A stretch of DNA of 64,000 nucleotides from Nitrosomonas cryotolerans ATCC 49181. GTDB taxonomy: Bacteria > Pseudomonadota > Gammaproteobacteria > Burkholderiales > Nitrosomonadaceae. Each line of letters begins with the position of its first letter. Position 1 is the stretch's first letter. The notes under the pieces were generated by a model. It saw only the letters and a program-made list of their open reading frames with translations, did no database searches and was not told the DNA's origin. The stretch covers positions 744,001 to 808,000 of the forward strand of contig NZ_FSRO01000001.1 of NCBI RefSeq assembly GCF_900143275.1, read 5' to 3'. Both the position numbers and the translations under genes were made by a program. Below, piece after piece: positions 38,475 to 48,446 of this stretch.

Positions 38475-38731
38475 TGTTCATAATTCAGAGTGAGGTTTAC
38501 ATCCATTTTCTCCCTTTAAAAAATTCTAATGGAAAATTTGGATTAAAAGCATCTTATTAGGTTTTGAATCCGGTGATGCGAATAATCCTGCGGGTAATGT
38601 CATGGTTAACAAATGTTAAGGGCAATCCATTAAGGAATAAATAAAGATACGCCTTATTTTTAAATAAGAACATTATTTAGATTTCGCGATAGGGTGTGTG
38701 TGATGGGACTCATGCAAAGTGACGGGTAAAA

Positions 38732-39130
38732 TTAATCCTGCTGATTGCAAGCGGTCTCCCATTCGGTTTCGCTTATTTCCGCAGGCTGTATTTTTTCCCA
38801 TTTTTGAGGTTGGTTATACTTGCGGACTAATTGTCCACTCTCCATATTCCAGCTGAATAACGAATAAGAAAGTGTTCTCATGTGTTTTCCCTTGCAGTCA
38901 TACTCCCGCCGAATTTTCTCAGATAGAAAAATAACGCCAGAGAATTTTTGTTCAAGCGTGTAATCAAAAAAAACCCACATCTTGACCCTGTTGCCGCCCT
39001 TGTGAATAGAAGTCAGATCAGCGTAAGCGGTGTAACCGCCTTTGTCGGTACTTTCGCCTATCTTCGTCCATTCGGCCATTGTGCCAGTACTGATGAGAGC
39101 CAGCATTAAAGCTAATAGTATTTTTTTCAT
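38732..39130 (-). CDS. Small secreted protein, surface-adhesin E-like
   Basis: 132 residues with a clean signal peptide (MKKILLALMLALISTGTMA, cleavage before EWTKIGE). The mature part, with WTKIGESTDKGGYTAYADLTSI and later a Cys in YDCKGKHMR and another in ETACNQQD, follows the pattern of the surface-adhesin protein E family, which has a small beta-rich fold and one disulfide. Function in environmental bacteria is unknown; 'adhesin' comes from a Haemophilus relative. It stands alone. Confidence 0.7.
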   Translation of the reverse strand: MKKILLALMLALISTGTMAEWTKIGESTDKGGYTAYADLTSIHKGGNRVKMWVFFDYTLEQKFSGVIFLSEKIRREYDCKGKHMRTLSYSLFSWNMESGQLVRKYNQPQKWEKIQPAEISETEWETACNQQD

Positions 39131-40075
39131 AATCTGTTTTTATTCCCTGTGATTAAGACGGGATTGTCTGAAAGGCAATGCATCATATTGAGCATGGGTT
39201 TAATATGTGTTCTTGGTATTGAGCTCAAAGGATCTATATGAGTTCACTATCTTTTTAAGAACGATATCCAGTATCGATACTGCGTGGTCAATCCTATTAA
39301 AGATGTTATTTTATATACGCCATCCTTTGTAACGGAAGATTTTTGACTTGTCATTATAATAAGATGTCCCTATAAGTAATACAAGTATCAGATCCCTGTG
39401 TAACGGCTTTCTGAAGAAGAATGCATCAGGTTGAGATGAGGTGTGGGTGGTATTGAATCAGATTTTAGATTTGTTGCTGGTGCCGGGTGACTTTTGTTGT
39501 TTCTTTGATATATAGTGCTTCTAATAATCGCCTTGTTTTAATTAATAAAGCGTGACTTTAGCGCCAGATTATCCGAGATCGTGAATACGAAAAAGCTGAT
39601 GAACGTTTAAGAGTAGGTCAGGGATTGAGCAATCTCGTGTAAACCTGAGAAGATCTGATTAATTTATCCTTTGATGCGGTTCAAAAGTTGAGTGGGTTGG
39701 GGTTTTTTGATGTTGTCAGCTATGCTCAGATACTCCCGGAAAAAAATAGAATTTAACTATTAAGCTTGGAGCTCAAGGGAGGCCGCTCGTACCGCCCACG
39801 ACTTTTGGTTAGCTCGTGGATCTACGCCTTGAGAAAGAATGACATTGTCGATAATCAATCATTATAGGCGTTTTTCTAATTAGTGAATTTTTTCGGGATC
39901 CGCTTGTCAATCGCTTGGGAAACTCAATCAGTTGAATGATGTTATATCATTTTGTCTTTTTTAATAGTTTTTGTATTAGATTAATCATTGAAAAATGAGG
40001 TGCTTGTCAGTGATATTTGCCTTGTAATAAGACAGCATGTATTTAATTATCCAGTTGGATGATGTGGGATAATTG
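39131..40075. other. Long non-coding region before parS
   Basis: About 950 A/T-rich bases. No gene is supportable. It contains a compact inverted-repeat structure at 39772-39833 and ends at parS. Scattered short peptides (for example around 39575-39645) could be debris but match nothing I know. Confidence 0.4.
39772..39833. other. Nested hairpin element
   Basis: CTCAAGG (39772-39778) pairs perfectly with CCTTGAG (39827-39833), and inside it CCACGA (39796-39801) pairs with TCGTGG (39814-39819). The 7-bp outer stem and 6-bp inner stem could fold as RNA or DNA. It is not a tRNA: no TPsiC-like arm and no anticodon arm of the right size. Confidence 0.4.
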
Positions 40076-40091
40076 CGTTTCACGTGGAACA
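40076..40091. promoter_or_regulatory. parS centromere site
   Basis: CGTTTCACGTGGAACA differs from the near-universal parS palindrome TGTTTCACGTGAAACA at only two bases, and its CACGTG centre is intact. It lies about 120 bases before mnmG in the mnmG-rsmG-parA-parB cluster, so ParB encoded at 43633 should load here. Confidence 0.8.
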
Positions 40092-40210
40092 TTTTTAGCT
40101 ATCGGTTTATGTAGTCGTGTATTTATACAGACGCTCATAGGTAAATGACAGATTTAAATTTTTTACCGTAAAATAGGGTGATCAGCTCTTAATTTTAAAT
40201 AAGCGGGTTT

Positions 40211-42109
40211 ATGAGTTATATGGAGAAATTCGAAATAATTGTTGTCGGTGGTGGGCATGCGGGTACAGAGGCAGCGCTTGCAGCCGCCCGCATGGGTCAT
40301 AGGACGCTATTGCTGACCCATAATCTTGAAACACTCGGACAGATGTCTTGCAATCCTTCTATCGGCGGAATTGGCAAGAGCCATCTAGTGAAGGAAATTG
40401 ATGCCTTAGGTGGCGCGATGGGAGCAGCAATTGATGAAGCAGGCATCCAGTTTCGGATTTTGAATTCAAGCAAGGGTCCGGCTGTACGGGCTACGCGCGC
40501 TCAGGCTGATAGGGTGTTATATCGCCAGGCGATCCGTCGTCGATTAGAGAACCAACCTAATCTATGGATAATGCAACAAGGCGTCGACGATTTTATTATT
40601 GAGGGGGAGAGGATAGCGGGTGTGGTTACACAGCTGAATATCCGATTTTTAGCCCAAGCGGTTGTATTAACAGTAGGTACATTCCTGGCGGGTTTGGCAC
40701 ATGTCGGAACGAGGAATTTCCAGGCAGGAAGAGCAGGTGACCCCCCTGCGATTCGTCTTGCACACCGATTACGCGAGATGAAGCTACCGGTTGGTCGATT
40801 AAAGACAGGAACGCCGCCTCGCCTCGACGGACGCAGTATGGATTATACTGCTTTGCTGGAGCAGCCGGGGGATACTCCCTTGCCTGTTTTTTCCTTTATG
40901 GGGCGTGTTTCACAACACCCGCGTCAGCTTTCATGCTGGATAACCCATACCAATAATGAAACACACGATATTATTCGCAATGGTCTGGATCAGTCACCTT
41001 TATATACCGGCCTTATTGAAGGCATCGGTCCGCGCTACTGCCCGTCCATAGAAGACAAAGTCGTGCGATTTGCGAACAGAGAATCACATTCAATCTTTCT
41101 TGAACCAGAGGGATTGGATACGCATGAAATTTACCCTAATGGGATATCGACTAGTTTACCTTACGATATTCAGGTGAAATTGATTCATTCAATCAAGGGA
41201 CTTGAAAAGGCACATATCACAAGACCCGGTTACGCCATTGAATATGATTATTTTGATCCCCGTAAACTAAAAAATTCGTTGGAAACACGGGCAATCGAAG
41301 GCTTGTTTTTTGCAGGTCAGATCAATGGGACAACGGGCTATGAAGAGGCCGCTGTCCAAGGATTATTGGCAGGCGTGAATGCCGGGCTTAAAGTGCAGCA
41401 GCGTGAATCGTGGTGCCCGCGACGTGATGAGGCTTATCTAGGGGTGCTGGTTGATGATCTCATTACACGTGGAGTGACTGAGCCTTACAGGATGTTTACC
41501 AGCCGGGCTGAATATCGCTTGCAATTACGGGAAGACAATGCCGACTTGCGCTTGACAGAGCTAGGGCGGAATCTGGGCCTTGTGGATGATGTGCGCTGGG
41601 AGGCATTCACAACCAAGCAAGCGGCGATCCGCTGCGAACAGGAAAGACTCAATACGGTGCGTATTTCTCCGCATACTTTGTCCGAAGATGCCGCCATCCG
41701 TGTTCTGGGCAAAACAATTGAGCGGGAATATACGCTGCATGATCTGCTACGCCGACCCGATGTAACTTATGCAAGTCTGATGTCTCTGCCAGGAGCGGGG
41801 AATGCGGTTTTAGATATACAGATAGCGGAACAAGTGGAGGTTCAGGCTAAATATGAGGGTTATATACAGCGACAGCAGGAAGAAATCAGGCGCCAGGCAC
41901 ATTATGAAGCCACATTGCTGCCACAAACGATTGATTATCGGGAGGTACGGGGATTATCCAATGAAGTACAGCAAAAATTAAATGAACATAAACCTGAAAC
42001 TATAGGGCAAGCCGGTAGAATTTCGGGTATCACACCGGCAGCAATTTCATTGCTGCTAGTGCATTTGAAACGTGGTTTTTCCGTACCAGAAAAGCAGCAA
42101 AGCGCATGA
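40211..42109 (+). CDS. mnmG: tRNA uridine-5-carboxymethylaminomethyl modification enzyme MnmG
   Basis: 632 residues, full length. FAD motif [19 protein letters not shown] (residues 10-28), [27 protein letters not shown] and [12 protein letters not shown] are all present. With MnmE it modifies U34 of several tRNAs. It overlaps rsmG by four bases. The short promoter region in front contains parS. Confidence 0.97.
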   Translation: MSYMEKFEIIVVGGGHAGTEAALAAARMGHRTLLLTHNLETLGQMSCNPSIGGIGKSHLVKEIDALGGAMGAAIDEAGIQFRILNSSKGPAVRATRAQADRVLYRQAIRRRLENQPNLWIMQQGVDDFIIEGERIAGVVTQLNIRFLAQAVVLTVGTFLAGLAHVGTRNFQAGRAGDPPAIRLAHRLREMKLPVGRLKTGTPPRLDGRSMDYTALLEQPGDTPLPVFSFMGRVSQHPRQLSCWITHTNNETHDIIRNGLDQSPLYTGLIEGIGPRYCPSIEDKVVRFANRESHSIFLEPEGLDTHEIYPNGISTSLPYDIQVKLIHSIKGLEKAHITRPGYAIEYDYFDPRKLKNSLETRAIEGLFFAGQINGTTGYEEAAVQGLLAGVNAGLKVQQRESWCPRRDEAYLGVLVDDLITRGVTEPYRMFTSRAEYRLQLREDNADLRLTELGRNLGLVDDVRWEAFTTKQAAIRCEQERLNTVRISPHTLSEDAAIRVLGKTIEREYTLHDLLRRPDVTYASLMSLPGAGNAVLDIQIAEQVEVQAKYEGYIQRQQEEIRRQAHYEATLLPQTIDYREVRGLSNEVQQKLNEHKPETIGQAGRISGITPAAISLLLVHLKRGFSVPEKQQSA

Positions 42110-42777
42110 ACTGGGTGAAACAGATTTCAGAAAGTCTGGCTGCCTTGGATTATGATTTTTCAGCAGACACGGAAATGATTCAAGCGCAAATTTTGTCGTA
42201 TCTGATGCTCATCGAAAAGTGGAATCATGTACATAATCTGACAGCGATACGTAAACCTGAAGATATGCTGTATCAGCATATTATGGACAGTCTGGCTGTT
42301 GTCCCTCATATCAATGGCTCGCAAATAGCCGATGTTGGCAGTGGTGCGGGTTTGCCGGGTATTCCCATTGCGCTGGTGAAACCGGATTGGCATATCGTGC
42401 TACTTGAGAGTAATCATAAAAAAGCGGCTTTCTTACAACAAGTGAAAATTGAATTGGATTTACATAATGTGGAAATTTTTGCGCAACGGGTCGAGTGTTT
42501 TCAATCCAGCAAAACATTCGACACAGTTATTAGCCGTGCTTTTTCCAGTCTGAGCAATTTTGCCAATTTGGCTGGGCATCTTTGTATGGAAAAAAGTGAA
42601 ACAAGCCGGCTGGTTGCAATGAAGGCACATTGCTCGAATGATGAATTAAGGGAGCTACCGAAGCAATATGCGATTGATAAAATAATCCCCCTGGTCGTGC
42701 CGGGTCTGAATGCCATGCGTCAGCTGGTGATAATTAAAAAAAACAATAACAATCTTTATTCACTTGATAATTCATAG
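42106..42777 (+). CDS. rsmG: 16S rRNA (guanine-N7) methyltransferase RsmG
   Basis: 223 residues. SAM-binding [17 protein letters not shown] (residues ~66-82) and the upstream [20 protein letters not shown] pattern are diagnostic. It methylates G527 of 16S rRNA. ATGA overlap with mnmG indicates coupling. Confidence 0.95.
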   Translation: MNWVKQISESLAALDYDFSADTEMIQAQILSYLMLIEKWNHVHNLTAIRKPEDMLYQHIMDSLAVVPHINGSQIADVGSGAGLPGIPIALVKPDWHIVLLESNHKKAAFLQQVKIELDLHNVEIFAQRVECFQSSKTFDTVISRAFSSLSNFANLAGHLCMEKSETSRLVAMKAHCSNDELRELPKQYAIDKIIPLVVPGLNAMRQLVIIKKNNNNLYSLDNS

Positions 42778-42816
42778 TGTTGTTTTGGATTGTGTCGTGA
42801 TACGGGAGTCAATACT

Positions 42817-43620
42817 TTGACAAGGATTCTGGCAATAACCAATCAGAAAGGTGGCGTAGGGAAAACTACGACCACTATTAACCTGGCGGCCAGCTTGGCT
42901 GCTGCGGACAAACGAGTCTTGCTGATTGATCTGGATCCACAGGGAAATGCCACAATGGGTAGCGGTATTGATAAGCATGCTCTGGAGCATACTGTTTATC
43001 ATGTCCTGCTGAGATATCAGTCTATGGCAGCCGTGCGTATTGTCACAAAGCATGGCAAATATCATCTCGTTCCGGCGAATCAGGATTTAGCTGGGGCGGA
43101 GGTTGAGCTGGTTGATTTGTCACAACGAGAGGCGCGTTTAAAAACAGCCTTGCAAGCCGTTCAAAATGAATATGACTATATTTTGATGGATTGTCCGCCA
43201 GCACTGAATTTGCTGACGCTAAATGGATTATGTGCGGCGCATGCAGTTATTATTCCCATGCAATGCGAATATTACGCGCTGGAAGGATTGAGTGATCTCA
43301 TCAATACGATCCAAAAAGTACGTGCGAATTTCAATTCGATGCTTTGCATTGAAGGCTTGCTACGGACGATGTTTGATCCACGTAATTTACTGGCACAACA
43401 GGTATCGGATCAACTAAAGGAGCACTTTGGCAATAAAGTATACCGTACCGTTATTCCACGTAATATCCGATTAGCAGAAGCACCGGGCTTTGGTATTCCG
43501 GTACTCTATCATGATAAACAATCCAAGGGCGCGCGCGCCTATTTGGCATTGGCTCAAGAAATACTGGATAAGCCGGGACCAAATAGCAAGGATGATGATC
43601 GTGATGAACGGCAACAATGA
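42817..43620 (+). CDS. parA: Chromosome-partitioning ATPase ParA
   Basis: 267 residues from a TTG with GGGAG seven bases upstream, giving the usual MTRILAITNQKGGVGKTTT start; a longer frame from 42790 has poorer signals. The deviant Walker A KGGVGKTT, DLDPQGNAT (A') and LMDCPPALNLLTLN (Walker B) are intact. With ParB and parS it segregates the chromosome origin. It ends 12 bases before parB. Confidence 0.95.
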   Translation: MTRILAITNQKGGVGKTTTTINLAASLAAADKRVLLIDLDPQGNATMGSGIDKHALEHTVYHVLLRYQSMAAVRIVTKHGKYHLVPANQDLAGAEVELVDLSQREARLKTALQAVQNEYDYILMDCPPALNLLTLNGLCAAHAVIIPMQCEYYALEGLSDLINTIQKVRANFNSMLCIEGLLRTMFDPRNLLAQQVSDQLKEHFGNKVYRTVIPRNIRLAEAPGFGIPVLYHDKQSKGARAYLALAQEILDKPGPNSKDDDRDERQQ

Positions 43621-43632
43621 TAAGGTAAAAAA

Positions 43633-44469
43633 ATGGCGAGATTGAGAGGGTTAGGACGAGGTTTAGATGCATTGTTATCACGTAATGAAAATAGTGCAAC
43701 AGAGGAATCGTTGCAAAATTTAGAGATTACCCTGCTTCAGGCTGGAAAATATCAGCCGCGTACCCATATGGATCCAGCGTCTTTGGCGGAGCTGGCCGAA
43801 TCCATCAAGGCACAGGGTGTTATGCAACCCATTCTGGTGCGCCCTATAGCGCTGGAATGTTATGAGATTATTGCTGGCGAACGTCGCTGGCATGCGGCAA
43901 AAATGGCTGGGCTCACTGAGGTCCCGGCGCTTGTTCGTCAGGTAGCCGATGATGCGGCACTTGCAATGTCATTGATTGAGAATATTCAACGGGAAGACTT
44001 GAACCCACTGGAAGCCGCGCTCGGTGTTCAACGCCTGATCAAGGAATTTGGTATGACACACCAGATAGCGGGCCAGGCTCTGGGTAGTTCCCGCAGCACC
44101 ATTTCAAATTTACTGCGCTTGCTTAATCTCTCCGCACCGGTACAAACGCTAATGATGCAAGGAAAAATTGATATGGGGCATGGTCGTGCTTTACTGGCAT
44201 TGTCGTCCGCCCAGCAAATTAACATGGCTAACCTGATTGTACAGAAACAACTTTCGGTACGTGAAACTGAAAAGCTGATTAGCCAAATCGAGAGGCCAAC
44301 GACCAGGAAAACAAAAGAGTTGGATCATGATTTATGCCGGCTACAGGAAGATATGTCAGAAAAGATAGGGGCGCAGGTAATGATTAAGTCAAGAAAAGAT
44401 GGGGCAGGGAATATTGTCATTCATTATACCAGCCTGGAACAACTGGACGGAATATTGGCCCGGCTATAA
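43633..44469 (+). CDS. parB: Chromosome-partitioning protein ParB (CTPase/DNA-binding)
   Basis: 278 residues. The CTP-binding box GERRWHAAKMAGL (residues ~77-89) and ENIQREDLNPLEAA are followed by a helix-turn-helix with LGSSRSTISNLLRLL. The C-terminal dimerisation tail is present. It should bind and spread from the parS site 3.5 kb upstream. Confidence 0.95.
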   Translation: MARLRGLGRGLDALLSRNENSATEESLQNLEITLLQAGKYQPRTHMDPASLAELAESIKAQGVMQPILVRPIALECYEIIAGERRWHAAKMAGLTEVPALVRQVADDAALAMSLIENIQREDLNPLEAALGVQRLIKEFGMTHQIAGQALGSSRSTISNLLRLLNLSAPVQTLMMQGKIDMGHGRALLALSSAQQINMANLIVQKQLSVRETEKLISQIERPTTRKTKELDHDLCRLQEDMSEKIGAQVMIKSRKDGAGNIVIHYTSLEQLDGILARL

Positions 44470-44516
44470 ATTATTTAAGTAAAATGAACTAGAGATAAAA
44501 CGGGAGAACAAGGAAC

Positions 44517-44699
44517 ATGGATGCAAAATTGCTCGATATTTTGGTATGTCCGCTGTGTAAGGGTCCGCTTTTATATAAAAAAACGGCCAGTGAGTTAATC
44601 TGTAGACCTGATCGGCTTGCCTTTGCCATTAAAGATGGCATTCCAATTATGCTGGAAGATGAGGCGCGCCGAATACCGGATGAGGAGGAAATAAAATGA
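44517..44699 (+). CDS. Trm112-family small protein (YcaR type)
   Basis: 60 residues: [18 protein letters not shown] with a single Cys-x-x-Cys pair, then [19 protein letters not shown], the classic Trm112/YcaR sequence. Bacterial members are often next to lpxK or kdsB and are thought to be small activating or chaperone subunits; here neither neighbour is present. A GGAG sits about ten bases upstream. Confidence 0.85.
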   Translation: MDAKLLDILVCPLCKGPLLYKKTASELICRPDRLAFAIKDGIPIMLEDEARRIPDEEEIK

Positions 44700-44793
44700 T
44701 CAAATACTGTAGATTGTTGGGGTGTGCCGCGTACTGATTCAATCCGCATCCGATTTATTTGTATTCTAATATTAACGAACAGACTTCACCGAT

Positions 44794-45762
44794 ATGAATT
44801 TAACTATCCAGTTAGAACCGGGCGCCGCTGCCATTTTGGGTGCATTGATTGCAGATTCTGCTTCGCTTGGGCTGCATTGGTTGTATGACTCAGAGCGTAT
44901 TGCCAGCATAGAAAAGGAATCTGGCCTCGTTTTTTTGCAACCCAATGCAGCATACTACGCCGACAAAAAAGGATTTTTTGCACATGGACATAAGCAGGCC
45001 GGCGATGGATCTGGTTATGGGGAATTATGTTTATTGCTGCTTCAACATATTGCAAGGCATGGTCGATTTGACCGAATGGCTTATCAGTCTGAGTTTTGCG
45101 CACATTTTGGTCCTGGCGGTACGTTTGTGGGATATATAGATGCGCCCACGCGACTCACGTTACGTACTTTATTGCCACTTCCATCATCAGAATATCCGGA
45201 ATATTCCGGAGCGGATGATGATCAATTTGCAGCACTTGCAACAGTGCCTGTACTGGTAGTGACCCATCAGGGAACACCCACCGCGCTTATGGAACGGGTC
45301 GAGAATATTGTACGCATCACTAATCATAATAATGTCGCCGTAGCCGCAGCACAATATGCTGCCATGGTCTTATTTGAAATCCTCAAAGGCACGGTCGCGA
45401 CAGAAGCATTCACTCGTGCATTACCATTTGCCGGCGAGCAGTTAAGGCCTTTGCTTGAACAAGTATTGGCCATTAACGCACTCGATAGCGTGGGAATTGC
45501 TGCTCGTTTTGGCTCAGCTTGTCATGTGATGCAGGGTTTGCCCATAATTGTCCATATTGCGCAGCATACCTCAGATTATCGCAGCGCAATCGAAGCAAAT
45601 ATTCGCGCTGGAGGGGATAGTTGTGGCCGCGCTATTATGCTGGGTGCAATCATTGCTGCGCAGGCTGCAAAGCAGAGTGCGCTTACGTCGGCTATTCCTT
45701 TGGCATGGATGACCAGGTATCGGAAATTGACTGATGTGGCCAACGCCTGCGAGCGAATTTAG
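44794..45762 (+). CDS. ADP-ribosylglycohydrolase-fold protein
   Basis: 322 residues. The N-terminal GALIADSASLGLHWLYD and the all-helical pattern fit the ADP-ribosylglycohydrolase (DraG/crystallin-J1) family. The canonical metal motif GGDTD near the C-terminus reads GGDSCGRAIMLGAI, so one metal-binding Asp is missing, and the N-terminal acidic cluster is poorly conserved. Catalytic de-ADP-ribosylation is therefore doubtful; a sugar- or nucleotide-binding role is possible. It stands alone between the Trm112-like gene and the malyl-CoA cluster. Confidence 0.7.
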   Translation: MNLTIQLEPGAAAILGALIADSASLGLHWLYDSERIASIEKESGLVFLQPNAAYYADKKGFFAHGHKQAGDGSGYGELCLLLLQHIARHGRFDRMAYQSEFCAHFGPGGTFVGYIDAPTRLTLRTLLPLPSSEYPEYSGADDDQFAALATVPVLVVTHQGTPTALMERVENIVRITNHNNVAVAAAQYAAMVLFEILKGTVATEAFTRALPFAGEQLRPLLEQVLAINALDSVGIAARFGSACHVMQGLPIIVHIAQHTSDYRSAIEANIRAGGDSCGRAIMLGAIIAAQAAKQSALTSAIPLAWMTRYRKLTDVANACERI

Positions 45763-45906
45763 ATTGGTTTGCTGGGATCGGCATGAAGCAATATGCTAGC
45801 CCGTAAGTAGTCTGTTGACTGTGCAACGCTTTAAGAAGATTTGACCGTGCTGATCCTGTTATTTCATCGAAATAGCCTATCGTATTTAAAGTGTGGTTGT
45901 AACGAA

Positions 45907-45915
45907 TGCTATAAT
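45907..45915 (+). promoter_or_regulatory. Possible extended -10 promoter before the malyl-CoA lyase gene
   Basis: TGCTATAAT is an extended -10 element (TG-n-TATAAT) 150 bases before the gene. There is no good -35 at the right distance, which extended -10 promoters do not need. Nothing else is seen in the 300-base gap. Confidence 0.4.
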
Positions 45916-46066
45916 CTTCCTTCTAATTGATCGACGAATGAAATAACCCTTTAAAAAAACGGAATCAATCAAAAAAACATAAATGATAGGTTAAATAAGT
46001 TTATCGTTGAATAATTAGGCAGATGTATTCTGCATACTACTATTATTTTTAATTTCTGGAGGAAAA

Positions 46067-47014
46067 ATGAGTCACACGCTATATGAAACCACTATTCAAC
46101 GAGTGCAACGCTGTGAATTGGCGGTTCCAGGTTCAAGCCCCCAGATGTTTGAGAAGGCCTTAAAAAGCGGTGTAGATTTTATTTTTCTTGATCTTGAAGA
46201 TGCTGTTGCACCCGATGACAAAATTCAGGCGCGTAAAAATGTGATTCAGGCAATTAACGATCTGGACTGGAAAGGTCATGGCATAACGATCTCGGTACGG
46301 ATTAATGGTTTAGATACACAATATATGGTGCGCGATGTGGTCGATCTGGTAGAACAAGCTGGCCATAAACTGGATACCATACTGATTCCTAAAGCCGGTG
46401 TTTATTCTGATATTTACATGGTAGAAGCCATGGTAACTCAGCTGGAAATGCAACAAGGGTTGAAAAATAGAATTGGACTTGAAGCCTTGATCGAAACTGC
46501 GCTGGGGATGGCCAATGTTGAGGATATTTCGCGTAATGGTGCAGCCGGACGGCTGGAAGCACTACACTTTGGCGTGGCCGATTATGCAGCCAGCAATCGT
46601 GCCAGGACTACCAATATTGGTGGTCTGAATCCAGATTATCCGGGGGATCAATGGCATGCGGCGATAAGCCGGATGATCGTTGCTTGCCGCGCCTATGGTT
46701 TGCGCCCAATAGACGGTCCATTTGGTGATATTCAGGATCCTGATGGCTACACACTTGCTGCAAAACGTGCGGCCGCACTGGGTTGCGAAGGAAAATGGGC
46801 CATTCATCCGACACAAATTTCGCTTGCAAATGATGTGTTTACACCGCCTGCTGCTGAAGTAGAAAAGGCCCAGCGGATACTGGCTGCATTAAAGACGGCA
46901 GCGGCACAAGGAAAAGGTGCAGCTTCGTTAGATGGCCGCTTAATTGATGCGGCATCAGAGAGAATGGCAAATAATGTAGTTAAGGTAGCAGAAGCGATTG
47001 CAGCGAAAAAATAA
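46067..47014 (+). CDS. mcl: Malyl-CoA lyase (HpcH/HpaI-CitE superfamily)
   Basis: 315 residues with GGAGG nine bases upstream. ELAVPGSSPQMFEKALKSG, FIFLDLEDAVAPDDKIQAR (Asp/Glu metal site), IETALGMANVE and GVADYAASNRAR follow the serine-cycle MclA pattern closely, and RPIDGPFGDIQDPDGYTLAA is typical. It splits malyl-CoA into glyoxylate and acetyl-CoA or runs the reverse. The malate-CoA ligase genes follow, so malate could be activated and cleaved. A strong terminator ends the gene, so the ligase genes probably have their own promoter. Confidence 0.85.
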   Translation: MSHTLYETTIQRVQRCELAVPGSSPQMFEKALKSGVDFIFLDLEDAVAPDDKIQARKNVIQAINDLDWKGHGITISVRINGLDTQYMVRDVVDLVEQAGHKLDTILIPKAGVYSDIYMVEAMVTQLEMQQGLKNRIGLEALIETALGMANVEDISRNGAAGRLEALHFGVADYAASNRARTTNIGGLNPDYPGDQWHAAISRMIVACRAYGLRPIDGPFGDIQDPDGYTLAAKRAAALGCEGKWAIHPTQISLANDVFTPPAAEVEKAQRILAALKTAAAQGKGAASLDGRLIDAASERMANNVVKVAEAIAAKK

Positions 47015-47016
47015 AC

Positions 47017-47055
47017 GTTAAGAAAAAGGCCGCATTTAGCGGCCTTTTTCTTAAC
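47017..47055 (+). terminator. Strong hairpin terminator, possibly bidirectional
   Basis: GTTAAGAAAAAGGCCGC and GCGGCCTTTTTCTTAAC form a perfect 17-bp stem around ATTTA. The A-run on one arm and T-run on the other allow termination in either direction. It follows mcl by two bases. Confidence 0.88.
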
Positions 47056-47253
47056 AACCAGTTTAAGCACGGCATATTATTTAATCGGACGGGTTGATTG
47101 GATTTTAAGATAATGCCTATTTTCGGGATAAATAGTTGAGGTCATATCAGTTATTTGCCTCCTGCATGTCGTAGATTGGTTTTCTATCTGACGCGCGTTC
47201 AGATAAAAAAGGGGCATCCCAATGAGTTTAATGTAATTGATGAGGAAATTGAG

Positions 47254-48435
47254 TTGAATATTCATGAATATCAGGCGAAAGAAATTTTGGCAGAATATGG
47301 TGTCAAATTCGCTGAAGGTGGTTTGGCTTACAGCGTTGAAGAGGCTGTTCAGCGTGCAAGGGAAATTGAAGGCGATGTTTGGGTTGTTAAAGCGCAGATA
47401 CATTCAGGTGCACGTGGTAAGGCCGGTGGAATCAAAATTTGTAAAACGTATGATGAAGTTCAGGCAGCCGCAGAGGCATTGCTGGGAAAAAAATTGGTAA
47501 CACACCAGACAGGCCCTGGTGGAAAAATTTGTTCTAGGTTATACATTGAGGCCGGAACCAGTATTGCCAAGGAACTTTACCTGTCATTTTTAATTGATCG
47601 TAGCTCTGAACGCGTCATCATGATCGGTTCTGCACAAGGCGGTATGGAAATTGAAGCACTTGCGGAGACAAATCCTGATGCTATTAAGAAAATTTATATT
47701 GAGCCTGCTGTCGGGCTACAGGATTTTCAGGCACGTAAAATGGCATTTGCGCTGAATCTGGATACGGCACAACTTAATCATGCGGTGAAAACTATCAAGG
47801 GTTGTTATCGTGCTCTACGTGATCTGGATGCCAACACACTGGAAATTAATCCGCTCGTGATCACGAGTAATAATGAAATTATTGCGCTGGATGCAAAAAT
47901 GGCTTTTGATGAGAATGCCTTGTTCCGACGACATAAAATTGCAGAGTTGCGTGATAATACTCAGGTTGATTCGCGTGAAGTGGCTGCCGCTGATGCCGGC
48001 TTGAGTTATGTAGGACTGGATGGGGATATCGGTTGTATGATCAATGGCGCAGGTCTGGCTATGGCGACAATGGATATGATTAAACTGGCGGGCGGAGAAC
48101 CGGCTAACTTTCTTGATGTTGGTGGTGGGGCTTCTGCTGAACGAACTGAAAGAGCTTTTCGTCTGGTTTTGGCTGATAAAGGTGTTAAGGCCATGCTCGT
48201 TAATATTTTTGCAGGGATTAATCGATGTGACTGGATTGCAGAGGGGGTGGTTCATGCTGTCAGGAATATTGATATGGACATCCCGTTAGTGGTCCGTTTG
48301 TCTGGCACAAATGTTGAGGAAGGCCGACGAATCATTGCTGAAAGCGGCTTGCCGATCATCACGGCAGATACATTGGCTGATGCCGCAGAAAAGGTGGTAC
48401 GGGCTCGTAATGAAATGGTTGCAAATAGCAGGTAA
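47254..48435 (+). CDS. mtkA: Malate-CoA ligase subunit beta (MtkA)
   Basis: 393 residues from TTG 47254, with GAGGA seven bases upstream and the family N-terminus [22 protein letters not shown]-grasp motifs include [16 protein letters not shown] and EINPLV; the tail [16 protein letters not shown] matches MtkA more than SucC. With MtkB it makes malyl-CoA from malate, CoA and ATP. The distinction from succinyl-CoA synthetase rests on these residues and on the malyl-CoA lyase neighbour. Confidence 0.82.
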   Translation: MNIHEYQAKEILAEYGVKFAEGGLAYSVEEAVQRAREIEGDVWVVKAQIHSGARGKAGGIKICKTYDEVQAAAEALLGKKLVTHQTGPGGKICSRLYIEAGTSIAKELYLSFLIDRSSERVIMIGSAQGGMEIEALAETNPDAIKKIYIEPAVGLQDFQARKMAFALNLDTAQLNHAVKTIKGCYRALRDLDANTLEINPLVITSNNEIIALDAKMAFDENALFRRHKIAELRDNTQVDSREVAAADAGLSYVGLDGDIGCMINGAGLAMATMDMIKLAGGEPANFLDVGGGASAERTERAFRLVLADKGVKAMLVNIFAGINRCDWIAEGVVHAVRNIDMDIPLVVRLSGTNVEEGRRIIAESGLPIITADTLADAAEKVVRARNEMVANSR

Positions 48436-48446
48436 GGGAGTAGAAA

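Noticed and set aside
46120..46145. GGTTCAAGCCC resembling a tRNA T-arm
   Set aside because: It lies within the conserved coding sequence of malyl-CoA lyase and no tRNA fold surrounds it.
47815..48255. 146-codon minus-strand frame inside mtkA
   Set aside because: Shadow frame of the ligase gene; no ribosome site or family.
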